A stretch of 64,000 bases of DNA, taken from the NCBI GenBank assembly GCA_039583875.1, contig CM077165.1:77364757-77428756 (forward strand), read 5' to 3'. The stretch comes from Platanthera guangdongensis (taxonomy: Eukaryota; Streptophyta; Magnoliopsida; Asparagales; Orchidaceae). Of the stretch, positions 53,680 to 64,000 are shown piece after piece. Under the pieces are notes generated by a model. That model was not told the origin of the DNA and did no database searches. It worked only from the letters and a program-made list of their open reading frames with translations. The stretch's first letter is position 1. The number at the start of each line of letters is the position of its first letter. A program made the position numbers and the translations under genes.

Positions 53680-55722
53680 TTAATGAACCTTAGAACCCAA
53701 AGTATTCTTGGGTCCTTGGTGATTGTTAGTTTGCAATTTGACAAACCTACCTACTGGCTTTCCAACAGGTAGTTTGGAACTCACTTTGGCACTCACATTG
53801 TGCCAACAGTCTACTGCAAAATGGCCAACTTTGCCACAGCACCAACATTCAAATTTATTGTACCTTTGCTTAGGTACTGCCTTGGCTGTCTTGACTACAG
53901 CAGGCTTGTTGAATGTTGGGGCTTTGCCCTTGGACTTATACTTGGACTGCTCAGTCCCTGCAGGTCTAATAAAGCCCAGTCCAGCTTTACCCTTGTGATG
54001 AACAAATTCATCAATTATGGGTAACACTGACTTAGGTTTAGAAAACCTAGCAACCAAGTCCTTCTCCTTCTGAAGATTGTTCTCCAGACACTTAATTTGA
54101 TCATTCTTAAAAGTGATAGTTCCCATCTGAATCACTGTTATGTGTTTCAGCCTGGCTATCTCATTCAGTTTTTGATCAAATTGCTTCTCAAAATCTGTTG
54201 CAGCAGCTTTAAGATCAGCAATTCCTTTGCCTGACTTTTGGCAAGGGACTTGCTTTTCTTGTAAGCTTGCAACAGCACTCTATATTCATCTATAAGTTGA
54301 TGAATATCATCCTCAGACTCAGATACATTCTCATAACTTGATGAAGAAGAATCTGAATCTGAACTAGAACAAGAGACTGAATTTAAACTTGAACTTTGTA
54401 CCTGACTGGGTCCTGGCTGCTCCAGGATTTTGGCACTTTCTGTCAAAGCCATTAGCCCTTGGCAATGACTGTCTTCTTGTTCATAAATTGACTCCAAGAT
54501 CTGCATGAATTCTTCCTCTTCTTCTTCAGCAAACAGCCCTATGTAGGCTTCAGCCTCAGACTCAGTTTCTGAAGAAGAGATATCTGATAGAGTCTTCTCC
54601 TTCTTAGCAACAAAAGACTTTTCTTTCTTCCCTTTGAAGTGAGTCTTTTTCCTATCAACAGATTCCTTTCTCTTTTCTGGACAATCTGCAATAACATGGC
54701 CCTGTCTATTGCAGCAATAGCAAATAATCTTTGAACCAGTTGCCTTGCTTGATTTTGTCCTTTTCTTGTCATTCTTTGAAGACCTCTTTTTCTGATAAGA
54801 GTCTTCCTTTCCTTGTGATGTAGAAGGCCTTGACCTCCACTGTTTCTTTTTCAAAAACTTCTGAAAGTGTCTAGTGAAAGCAGCAAAGTCTTCATCACTT
54901 TCACTGCTCTTAGACTTTGTGCTGACAGACTCATCAGACTCTGATTCAACTACCTCTGTAGGTGGAGTTGAAGACTTATTCCTGCACTTTCTGGGAACTT
55001 CTGTTTTGAAAGCAACAGTTCTTTCTTTGTGCTCAGTCCTTGTTGATTTCTCCTCCTCTTTTCTCACTGTTAACTGCATTTCATAAGACAATAGCTTGCC
55101 AAACAGTGTGGGAGGAGGAATTTCCCCCAACTTAGTCATTTCTCTTATGGCATAGATCTTGGTGTCTCCAATCTTTGGTTAGGGACCTTAAGAACTTGTC
55201 ATTTAGTTCATAGTTACTGAACTCTCTTCCATAAGACATGAGTTCATTAACTATTCTGTAAAATTTCTTATAGCACTCAGTGATGCTATCACCCTTTCCT
55301 TGCCTAAAGCTTTCATACTCCTGATTTAGCAAGGACTTCCTATCTTGCCTAACTTCTTCAGAACCTTCCATATAGACAATGAGAGTATCCCACATCTCTT
55401 TTGCTGTTTTACAGTGAATTAAGTTCTGAAAAGTTGCATCATCAATGGCACTCACTATTATGTTCTGTGCCCTCTTGTCCATGGTGGCCAGGACAATTTC
55501 ATCCTTAGTCATCTCAGAGAAATCCTTTGGAGTTCTCTGATTTGCATCTAGAACTGAAATCTTCATAGGCACATAAGGCCCTTCCTTTACTGTGATGTAG
55601 ATTTTAGGGTCTGAGGCCTCCATAAATAGCCTTACCCTTTCTTTCCAGATCCCAAAGATCTCCTTCCTGCATATGGGTAATTTCATGGAACCCAATTCCT
55701 TGTGATTCTCATAGGAACCCAT
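53680..55722 (-). pseudogene. gag of Copia-4, frameshifted
   Basis: Three overlapping pieces in different frames: 55132-55722 (MGSYENHKELGSMKLPICRKEIFGIWKER..., UBN2-type core with 'AKEMWDTLIVYMEGSEEVRQDRKSLL'), 54165-55139 (first knuckle CYCCNRQGHVIADC, then Ser/Glu-rich) and 53680-54135 (coiled-coil-like start, second knuckle CWCCGKVGHFAVDC). Two knuckles about 290 residues apart are an unusual gag layout that Copia-3 shares. Start chosen at 55722, since an ATG follows the primer site by ~100 bp. Confidence 0.87.
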
Positions 55723-55822
55723 GTTTCTTGATTTTCTTGAATTTCTTGAATCTGTGTTTTCCCTTACACTGAATCTGCCAAACAGGATCTCCTCAGACTG
55801 TTAGTCCTTTTTGAGGAACCTC

Positions 55823-55834
55823 GCTTTGATACCA
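55823..55834 (-). other. Primer-binding site of Copia-4
   Basis: On the minus strand TGGTATCAAAGC, 2 bases from the 5' LTR. Same sequence and spacing as Copia-1. Confidence 0.88.
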
Positions 55835-56013
55835 CTTGAAAGATATGGTACCTAAACACCTAGAGGGGGGGTGAATAGGTGACCTAATCCTTTTCTAACT
55901 TTGTTGGCAGTCAAACAGTTATATCACAGATTTCTAACTACTTTTGCACAGCAAACAGCAATAACAAAACATACACAGCTAATCCACAGCACAATCACAG
56001 CACAGCACACAGT

Positions 56014-56050
56014 GTTTTATAGTGGTTCCCCAAGATATGGGTACATCCAC
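56014..56050 (-). promoter_or_regulatory. Conserved promoter block in Copia-4 5' LTR
   Basis: Same sequence as 44930-44970, with TATAAAAC. It would start the full-length RNA about 180-200 bp before the LTR end. Confidence 0.7.
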
Positions 56051-56904
56051 TTTCCCCCTTCGCCTATCTAGCAGTGTACTAGATTCGGCCAAACTTCTCC
56101 ACTGTCTCAGAACCCAAATTGGTTCCTACACCTCAGGCCCAAAGCCTTACAACTCAGCTTTATCCCAAAGCCTACACTCAGCCAATCAAGGCCTACACTC
56201 AGCCAACCAAGGCCTACACTCAGCCAACAAGGCCTACACTCAGAGATCTCAATCTCCTACACTCAGGCTCTCAAGCCCTACCCTCAGCCTTTATAAATAT
56301 AGGCTTACAATTCACTCAGATCCAAAGGATCCTACAAGATAAAAATGTTTTACAAAAATTAACTCAACAACTCAGAAATGAAAGAGGGGAGTTGAGAGTT
56401 TCTTGATGAGTTCTTGGAAGAACTCAGCTGGATTCACCCTGACTTAGCTTTCTTCAAAGCTTCTTGAGTAGAACTGAATAAGACTGAATCCTCTGCAGTT
56501 GTTCCTTGACCTCTGAAACTTAAGATCCAGAATTGAATCTGAATCCTTCTTCTCAGCCTAGTTCCAAAAGCTGATTTCTTGGATGGAGCCCTCTCTCTCC
56601 AACTTCTTAGATCTGCACTTGAACTGCTAGATCTTCTTGTGTTGATACTCTTTGTACCACTTTAATAATTACTTCAACACTATGATCAACCTTGACAATA
56701 ATCTGATCAACAACTTCAACAACCATTTCTGTAAACTGTGGTTGCCTATTTATAGGCCTTCTTCATGATAACCGGCTGGTCCGGTTCATAACTGACTTCT
56801 GACATCTCTGACAGTTGTTGTAGACCGGCTGGAACGGCAGCTGTCAAGTCATCCAGTCACTTCTTGAAAATCTCTAACTGTCTGTACTGCCGAGACTTTC
56901 TGTC

Positions 56905-57812
56905 TTTAAGTGTCGACACTTATAGTCCAAGTGTCGACACATGTTGTGTAAGTGTCGACACAAGTCTACAAGGTGTCGACACATTTCCTTGTATGTCTCG
57001 ACACAGATTCTTCTGCATGTGTCGACACTGAAATTGAGTGTCGACACAAGTACTTGTTCTTCTAGCTTTTGCTGAATTCTTCTAAGTGTCGACACATCTC
57101 CTTTGTGTCGACACAACTTCTTGTGTTGTAACTGTCAAGTGTCGACACTGCTTCTTGGTGTCGACACATCTTCTTCAATGTCGTTACTTGCTGAGTGTCG
57201 ACACAGCTCCTTGTGTCGACACACCTTCTTCTTATTGAGACTTCAGCTGAGTGTCGACACATTCCTTTAGTGTCGACACTTGTACTTAGAATATTTTGTT
57301 GATAATTCTGTTCTTTGCTAAGTGTCGACACAGCTCCTTGTGTCGACACTTTCTTCAAGTGTTGAGTCTTCAGCTGTGTGTCGACACATTGTTCTGGGTG
57401 TCGACACATACTTCAAATGTTGACTCTTCTGTTGAGTGTCGACACATTGTGCTGGGTGTCGACACTTACTTCAAGTACTGACTTTTCTGCTTAGTGTCGA
57501 TACACTGTGTTGGGTGTCGACACTTTAACTTAGTCTCTGCAGACTTTTGCTGAGTGTCGACACAGCTCCAAGTGTCGACACTTTCTGGTGTAGACTCAAC
57601 TTCACTGGGTGTCGACACAGCTCCTTGTGTCGACACTTTCTGTCTGCACTTTTCTTCACTGAGTGTCGACACAGCTCCAAGTGTCGACACTATCTGTCTG
57701 GTGTCGACTCTGCATCCCAAGTGTCGACACAATGACTCCAAGTGTCGACACTGCTTGTCTGGGTGTCGATACAAGCTTTCTTGAGTGTCGACACTTTCCC
57801 TTTGGGTGTCGA
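56905..57812. repeat. GTGTCGACAC palindrome array in Copia-4 5' LTR
   Basis: Same array as 45825-46715 with one more box (56951-56961) and a few lost CpGs (GTGTCGATAC at about 57494 and 57765). Confidence 0.93.
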
Positions 57813-57965
57813 CACATGGACTTAGAAACTTTTTGCTTCAGTCCAGTACTTTCTTAACCTGCACAAGTAACTCAAACATACATCAAATACATTATGATGT
57901 ATATCATTGAGTTGGGTGAGGCTTCTTCAAATCAGGTACATTTGACCAATGTACCCAACAGTCTC

Positions 57966-58500
57966 AATCCTTTGTGAGGGACCTGAGAAATTTGTCATTT
58001 AGCTCATAGGTGCTGAAGACCCTTCCATATGTTCTCAGTTCATTAACAGTTCTGAAAAATCTTTCAAAACTTTCAGCAATGCCCTCAGACTTTCCTTGTC
58101 TGAAGGCCTCATACTCCTGGTTGAGTAGGGATTTTCTGTAATCACTCACTTCTTCTAAACCCTCCATGAACACCACTAGGGTGTACCACATCTCCTTAGA
58201 GGTCTTGTAGTGCACCAGATTCTAGAATGTAGAATCATCTACTACACTGGCAATGATATTCTGAGCTTTCTTGTCCATGGAGGCAAGTAGGAGCTCATCC
58301 TTGTTCATTTCTTCATATGATTTAGGAGTCTGGATGTTGGTATCCAGAACAGAGATCTTCATGGGAATGAAGGATCCCTCTTGGACTATAATGTAGATCC
58401 TAGGGTCATCAGCTTCCATGAACATCCTGACTCTTTCCTTCTAGAGCCCAAACCCTTCCTTTCTACAGATTGGTAATTTCATGGCTCCCAATTCATTATA
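57966..58500 (-). pseudogene. gag of Copia-3, N-terminal part
   Basis: Readable from 'MKLPICRKEGFGL' (about 58480, stop at 58442) through 58222-58425 (MFMEADDPRIYIIVQEGSFIPMKISVLDTN) and 57964-58215 (KTSKEMWYTLVVFMEGLEEVSDYRKSLLNQEYEAF). It is close to Copia-4 gag. It ends at the Copia-4 target duplication and continues at 44751. Two stops, so dead. Confidence 0.85.
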
Positions 58501-58581
58501 GTTTACACCATACCCCATCACTTATCTTTTAGCTAACCTTAGAGGTATGCTCAGATTGTTAAATCCTTTTTGAGCAACTTC

Positions 58582-58593
58582 CCTCTGATATCA
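58582..58593 (-). other. Primer-binding site of Copia-3
   Basis: On the minus strand TGATATCAGAGG next to the 5' LTR; one base differs from the usual TGGTATCAGAG. Confidence 0.75.
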
Positions 58594-58754
58594 CTTGAAA
58601 GTTACTTAACTGAAGGTTAGTTAATCACCTAGAGCGGGGTGAATAGGTCTTTGAACTTTTATTAAATCTTTTGCAGATTTATAATTATACTAACTAGAGC
58701 TTGTCCTTAAATACTGCAATAACAAAGAAAAACAAGCACATAGCAAACACAATG

Positions 58755-58790
58755 ATTTATAGTGGTTCCCCAATTGGGTACATCCACTTT
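58755..58790 (-). promoter_or_regulatory. Conserved promoter block in Copia-3 5' LTR
   Basis: On the minus strand: GTGGATGTACCCAATTGGGG, then AACCACTATAAATC. Same as 35537-35570 except one base. Confidence 0.68.
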
Positions 58791-60404
58791 TGCTCCCACC
58801 TATCCAACTTACTTATTGGACTTGACACAAACTCCTTCACTATGCTCATCAGAGCTTACACCTCAGGCCCACAGCCTTACACATAGATTCTTCACAGAAT
58901 CCAACTCAAAACCACAAAGGTTCCTACATCAGAGCTCTGCAGAACTCCTATACCTCAGTGATTCAGAGATCATCTACCTCAGCCTTATTTATAAGGCCTA
59001 CACTCAGGCTTTTCTGCACTACAGCTTCAGCCACACGTCCCTACTCTCAGAGTGTTGTAGCACTCCTACAACTCAGTACCATTTCAGGTACCTACAGCTC
59101 AGCCTCCTCCAAGGCCTACAATCTCAGTGACAAACTTGTCACCTACAGGTCAGTGAATCTTTAATCACCTGCCTCAGGCATAAGGCCCTATACTCAGGTT
59201 GGGAGGACAGCCCTACCTCAGATCCATACTTGGATCCTACCTCAAAGAGCAACACTCTCCTACCTCAGACACTTAAGCCCTATAGCTAAAATCCTCACTT
59301 GGATCCTACCTCAGTGCCCCAACAGGGCACCTACCTCAGTGATAAATTTGTCACCTATAGCTCAGGAACAAAGTGTCCTACACTCAGATTCAGGAAACCT
59401 GAATCCTACATGAAATAAAACAGGATGTTAAAGAAAATAGAACAACTGACTCAGAGAAGTATCTCTGAGTCAAACTTGCTGGACTGAGCAGATATCAATC
59501 TAAACAACTTGTTATAGAAGGAATTAGCCTTCTTCTATAGCTAACACTTTACTGTTGCACAGGTAAACAGCTATCGGCTTGCTAAAGAGATGTATCAGCT
59601 ACACTGTTCTGATGAGAACTAACTTGCTAAACTTTGAAGTGCTTTCAGCTATCTTTATCTGCCCTCAGGCGATCTTGGCTGGACTTTAGCTTTCAAGCTT
59701 GTTGGGAAGAAAAATGTTCAACCGCCTCTTTCAATTTCTCTTTCTGTATTTGTTTGATTTGTTAACCCTAATCCCTTTTCTGTTTCCCCTTTTATATGCG
59801 TTGATTTGAATCAACGACATAATAGTATGTGGGCCCACCAAGGATTTGTGAGCATCATCTCCATCAGAAAGGGACAAAACATCTTTCGGCGCTGTAGCAT
59901 CTTTCCCGCAATGGCTTCCTGCAGTTTTGACTTTGATGATGCCAGTAGTGGTCATCAACATCTAGACTTAGAAAATTTTCCAAAATTCCATCAAGCGTTG
60001 AGTGATGTTAAGACACTCAATGCCATCAACCATGGCTATCAACGCTTCTGGACTTAGAAATTTCTCTGGCTTTATCTCAGCGATTTTGTCTTAGCGGTAT
60101 CAGTAGTAGCTGTGACAAGACTTTGTCTCAGCGCTTTCTTCTTATCAGCTGTCTCAGTAGTTTTTGCTCTTAACTGTCTCAGCAGCTTTAGTCTCAGCGC
60201 TTCCTTCTTTATTATAAGCATTGAGTGAACCTGCTTCACTCAACGCTTCTGGACTTAGAGAAATCCAGCCAGTTTTGTCTCAACTATCTCAGCGGTTTCA
60301 ACCCTTTCTTCTCAGCTGTCTCAGCTGTCTCAGTAGTCTCAACATCTTATTCTCAGCAGTCTTAGCGCTTTTTGCCTTAGACAAATTTTCAGTCTTCAGC
60401 TTGA

Positions 60405-60910
60405 CAAGCATTGAGCTGAGCTCGATGAATTACAAACTGAGCTCAATGAACTTTGATCTTCTCAGCGGTCCTAGCGCTTTTTGCCTTAGTTAATTTTTCT
60501 CTGACTTTATCTTGACACGTATTGAGTTGAGCTCGACGAACTACAAACTGAGCTCGACGAACTATGATCTTCTCAGTGGTCTCAGCATTTTTTCCTTAGT
60601 CAATTTTTCTCTTGCTTTAGCCTGACAAGCATTGAGCTGAGCTCGACGAACTGAACTGAGCTCGACGAATTTCATGTTGAGCTCGACTAACTTAAAGTCC
60701 TGAGCGCTTGAGCTTATTCCAAAGAATGTTGACCTGAGCTCGACGACAAGTAAGCTGAGTTCGATGATTTGTAAGCTGAGCTCGACGAACTTCAAGCTGA
60801 GCTCGACGAAAGTTGAGATCTGAACTCTTGTGCTTATCCCACTAAATGTTGAGTTGTGCTCGACGATCAGCTAGCTGAGATAGACGAACTCTGAGCTGAG
60901 TTCGACAAAA
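60405..60910. repeat. CpG box array (GAGCTCGACGAA) in Copia-3 5' LTR
   Basis: Same array as 37185-37695. Partners differ at several CpGs (for example GAGCTCGATGAA against GAGCTCAATGAA), as expected from methylcytosine decay. Confidence 0.88.
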
Positions 60911-61153
60911 TTTGAGTTTCCTGCCCAACTCAGATTTCTTCACATGTCCAATCATGGACTACCTGCATGCAAGAACTAGAGCACACATCAAATACATTAT
61001 GTGTGTATGTCATTGACCCGTTTGACTTCTTACAAATCTGGGATATTGCGATCAATAGACCCAACATATAAAATTTTCTTTATTTTTTTGCGGGTTTATT
61101 AGTCTCTTTGTATTTACTTCATATTTAATTATGTGAATGTGCATACACTTTAA

Positions 61154-61950
61154 ATAGGAGTAACGTTAAAAAAAGCTCGTGGAAAAACTATATGCAAGAA
61201 CATTCATGCAAGGACTTTGGAGGAGCGTGAAGGAGTGACAATAAATGAAGAAGGTCAGCCTATAGGGCCTACTGATTCCGCCGTATCTGACCTGAGTCTA
61301 TTCTTAGGCACACTTGCTAGAAATCCAACTTTTTGTCCTTTGATTTACACAAGTTGGAAAGCCATGCCAAAGGAGAACATAAAGCATGTATGGGATTATA
61401 CCAAGGTATATGTATATGTATTTATTTTCTTTTTTTACTTCTACGAAATTATATGATTTAAACACTCATTCTTATTTTGGTCTTTGTAGTCGAAGTTTAT
61501 TTTGCCAGATAAAGAAAATAATTGGGCAATGATTACTATTGGAGATGCTTGGAGAAGATATAAACACTTAATTAAGAAAAATCATTATTTGAAGTATTCC
61601 AATATGACTAATAGACTCAAAAATCATTATGTAAAGATGCTAGAGCCTATATTTAAAACTCTTTGCCAGTTTTGGAGTTTGGAAAATATACAAATATGAT
61701 TAAAAGTTATTTTTTAAATTGTCTTATAAGTATATATTTATTCAAATATTTTTAATCAAATGTGTAGTCAATCAGTAAAAGCAATACTCAAAGTAGAGCA
61801 AATCAAAAATAGAGGCATCGAATGGGACCCAAAACATTTACCATAATTCGTGAAAGATTGGTACATAACTCGTTATTTGAATTTTATTACTTGAATTCAT
61901 ATTTATTTATTTTTATGCATTTGTATCGTTCAAAGGAAAATTGAGATCCT
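61154..61950 (+). pseudogene. tnpA-like CACTA gene, middle exons (Transposase_24-like)
   Basis: After an intron end (…TTTAAATAG/GAGTAACG), 61154-61410 has 'EEREGVTINEEGQPIGPTDSAVSDLSLFLGTLARNP' and 'AMPKENIKHVWDYTK'. After an intron (about 61410-61490), 61490-61700 has 'SKFILPDKENNWAMITIGDAWRRYKHLIKKNHY', the Trp-containing pattern of plant Ptta/En/Spm transposases. 61765-61950 gives 'SISKSNTQSRANQK', matching the 'S..N..NR.KQ' part. The 61154-61262 stretch duplicates 34910-34999. Confidence 0.75.
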
Positions 61951-62589
61951 ACACTACAAGAAAAACTTCATTTAGCAACGAAAATTAGGAAGGCTGAATA
62001 ATTTGTTGCTAATTAGCATCGAATTTTGCTAGGTAAATGATATTTGTTTTTACCTACAAAAATAGCAACGCAAAAATTCGTTGTAAAAATAGCAACGAAT
62101 TATTTTGTTGCAAAATATTTGTTGCTAAATAGAAATGAAATATTTTCTTTCAAAATTTCTATACTAATTATTTTAGATTAAATATTTATGGAGAAAAAGA
62201 TTCAATTCCCTCCAAATATTTTCATCACACTTTTTAAAATATATATATATAATAAGTTCTTAAACAAATTAAAGAAGCCATTTATATCCTCATTCTCATC
62301 CTGATACTGCTCCACTGCCAAGATCGTCACTCTCTCGCACGACCTCCCCGTCGAGCTCGTCACACTCCCGTGCGATCTCCCACCTTGCTCCAACGAGAAA
62401 TAAATAAATATATACATATAAAAAATATAAATAAATAAACAAATATAAAATATACTTAAATATATAAATATATATAATATATAGAAATAACGAAATACAT
62501 AAATAATTATATATAATAAACTATAAATAAATAAATAAATAAATATATGTATGTATAAATAAATTACCGGATATATAAATAATTAAATT

Positions 62590-62692
<103 letters not shown>

Positions 62693-62709
62693 CAGCCACT
62701 TATAAATGA

Positions 62710-62790
62710 ATTAGTTAATTATGAGGGTTGGTTGGGTAAGGAATTTATATATGAGAGGTCTCTAGTTCGATTCTCAACAAGTGCATATTA
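62710..62790 (+). other. Possible tRNA-like (SINE-type) stretch
   Basis: TAGTTAATTATGAGGGTTGG resembles a degenerate A box, and AGTTCGATTCTCA (62764-62776), inside GAGAGGTC..TCTAGTTCGATTCTC, resembles a T-arm/B box. No full cloverleaf can be drawn, so this is a weak call. Confidence 0.25.
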
Positions 62791-63054
62791 AAAAATAATT
62801 TTTTTGTATATAAATATTATTTAAATTTAACCAAATAATTATATAAAATACAAAATATTAGCATCAAAAGAATTCTTTCCTAAAATTCCTTGCTAATTAG
62901 AAAGAAATAAATTCTTTGCTAAATTTAGCTAGGACCATATTAGCTACAAATTTTTTTTGTTTCTAAATTCCTTGCTAATTAAAATTATCAACGAATTTAT
63001 CTAATTAGCAACGAATTTTGCTACTTGCTAATCAAGGTCTTTCTTGTTGTGCTA

Positions 63055-63569
63055 CTCTAGCTGAAATTTTTATTGAAACTCGAAAAGGCAATAAGGGAAT
63101 GGAGCTAGACTTGGAGACTAATAATGCAATTGTAAGTTAAATATTATTATTAAGAAAAATATAGTTTGCATTTATTTCCTCATTAGTCAAGTTAATTAAA
63201 TATTTGCCTATTTCAATTTTGTAATAGTGTCAATTGCAGGATATTATTATGAATACTGAGGAAAGTTATGCAGAAATATTTCAAGCGGTGTTTTGGAAAG
63301 AACATTTTGGATCAATGCATTGTTTTGGGAAAGGTGTTACACAAACATCTTTGAAGTGAAAGGCAGGGATTGCTACTTTGAGGAAATTACATAATGAAGA
63401 GGTGCTTTCATTGAACGAAAAAATACATAATATGGAAAATTCCCTAAACAAATTAAAAGGTGTTCTTAAGACTATGTTGCAACAAAGCAACCAACCAGGA
63501 ATTGATATTGAATCATTGGAAGATATATTGGGTTCATCTCCCGGCGACACAAATAGTGCACAAGGATAG
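63055..63569 (+). pseudogene. tnpA-like CACTA gene, last exons
   Basis: 63055-63134 reads 'LAEIFIETRKGNKGMELDLETNNAI', a motif well known in Transposase_24 proteins. After an AT-rich intron, 63240-63358 reads 'NTEESYAEIFQAVFWKEHFGSMHCFGKGV', then a stop. 63378-63569 gives a coiled-coil-like C-terminus (LHNEEVLSLNEKIHNMENSLNKLKG). Two or more stops, so not functional as read. Confidence 0.72.
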
Positions 63570-64000
63570 TGGGTGTACCACATGCACATTTTATTGGGGA
63601 GTTATATATATATAGTATTATAGATCTTCATATAATTTGAATATAATAATATTATATTATTTATTTATTTTGTGCATAAAGTTCTAAATATTTTGGAGGC
63701 AAATATGGAGGTCGATGATGATGGACTATGAAGATTTTTTGATGTTCAAGTTCATGATTCGGACTACTAGATAATTATTTTGGACTACTTATTTTGGACT
63801 ACTAGCTAATTATATTTTGATCTCTAAGCCGAATATGATATTATTCTAACTGTCGGAAACTTTGCATGTTCCTAATTTTGGATGTTATTATGTTGATGTT
63901 CTCTTTGGATGTTATTATGTTGATGTTCTCTTTGGTATGTTACTTATTGATATTCTAGCAGGTTCACTTTTTTACTTCACCTGGAGATAGAGTTGAGTAA
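63570..64000 (+). other. CACTA 3' flank to window end
   Basis: AT-rich, no gene. It contains TTTTGGACTACTAG repeats (63755-63810) and a perfect 27-bp tandem duplication (63880-63906 and 63907-63933, unit GGATGTTATTATGTTGATGT plus TCTCTTT). No CACTA right terminus was found before 64000. Confidence 0.6.

Larger units (their letters stand above)
44752..57960 (-). mobile_element. Copia-4, Sirevirus-type element with envelope-like gene
   Basis: 13,209 bp with target duplication GTCTC (44747-44751 and 57961-57965), inserted in Copia-3 gag. On the minus strand it has 5' LTR, primer site, gag with two zinc knuckles, protease-integrase, RT-RNase H, a GTGTCGACAC cluster, an envelope-like gene, polypurine tract and 3' LTR. 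The LTRs are very similar apart from a 21-bp box unit present only in the 5' LTR. Gag, pol and the third gene each carry frameshifts or stops. Confidence 0.96.
55837..57960 (-). repeat. 5' LTR of Copia-4 (2124 bp)
   Basis: TGAAAGATATGG at 55837 to CCCAACA at 57960. Nearly the same as 44752-46856; the net 19-bp length gain is explained by the extra unit at 56941-56961. Confidence 0.95.
35378..61066 (-). mobile_element. Copia-3, Sirevirus-type element without third gene, split by Copia-4
   Basis: Target duplication TATAA at 35373-35377 and 61067-61071. The left LTR (35378-37849) is the 3' LTR and the right (58596-61066) the 5' LTR. Gag is in three parts, followed by integrase and RT-RNase H, all minus strand. 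Between RNase H (about 38290) and the polypurine tract only ~430 bp remain, so there is no envelope-like gene. LTRs differ by about 5% in the part I compared, older than Copia-1. Copia-4 (44752-57960) and a gypsy LTR piece (42161-44299) interrupt gag. Confidence 0.93.
58596..61066 (-). repeat. 5' LTR of Copia-3 (2471 bp)
   Basis: TGAAAGTTACTT to CCCAACA, followed by TATAA. It carries the same tiers as the 3' LTR, but more CpGs have decayed and the G/C tract is interrupted (CCTAGAGCGGGGTGAATAGG, 58628-58647). Confidence 0.94.

Noticed and set aside
62200..62417. 71-codon minus-strand frame with RSHGSVTSSTGRSCERV
   Set aside because: Short, inside a non-autonomous transposon, no family feature; kept only as a GC-rich island worth a search.

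Overview
This 64 kb window is a stack of nested transposable elements from a flowering-plant nuclear genome. I see no host gene. The evidence for a plant is Ty1/copia elements of the Sirevirus type (three of them still carry an extra 'envelope-like' gene after pol), Tekay/Del-like Ty3/gypsy elements, and a CACTA (En/Spm-type) DNA transposon with tnpD-like and tnpA-like genes. Nearly all coding regions are broken by stop codons, frameshifts, deletions or later insertions.

Layout, left half. The host layer is Copia-5 (+ strand), seen at 26133-29174 as a decayed envelope-like gene, a polypurine tract and the start of its 3' LTR. Copia-2 (- strand, 20061-26132 plus a part left of the window) sits in Copia-5. 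Gypsy-1 (+ strand, 1-3217 and 15451-20060) sits in the 3' LTR of Copia-2. Copia-1 (- strand, 3218-15450, 12.2 kb, target duplication GTTAA) sits in the protease/RT region of Gypsy-1. Copia-1 is the youngest and best preserved: its two LTRs (1589 bp each) differ at about 9 positions by eye, and gag, pol and the envelope-like gene are each long frames interrupted only by single stop codons.

Layout, right half. The CACTA transposon (from 29175 to beyond the window end) is inserted in the Copia-5 LTR. Its tnpA-like gene is split by Copia-3 (- strand, 35378-61066, target duplication TATAA). Copia-3 is in turn split in gag by Copia-4 (- strand, 44752-57960, target duplication GTCTC) and by a 3'-truncated gypsy LTR (42161 to about 44299). 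A 1.1 kb non-autonomous CACTA-type element (61952-63051, target duplication CTA) lies in a later exon of the tnpA-like gene.

How the parts work together. In the Sirevirus-type elements, gag makes the particle protein and pol makes protease, integrase, RT and RNase H. A third gene follows pol in Copia-1, Copia-4 and Copia-5. Copia-1, -3 and -4 share an LTR plan: a large array of short symmetrical CpG boxes in U3, then a second, element-specific repeat tier, then a conserved block with a TATA box, then a G/C tract and the primer-binding site. The boxes are GTGTCGACAC in Copia-4, TCGTCGA/TCGACGA in Copia-1 and GAGCTCGACGAA in Copia-3. In Copia-1 and Copia-4 the same boxes form further clusters just 5' of the envelope-like gene, and in Copia-1 also at the end of gag just 5' of protease/integrase, where they are translated. 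This box system and the third gene (no visible membrane segment; nuclear-signal-like and, in Copia-1, RGG-like stretches) are the most interesting content of the window.
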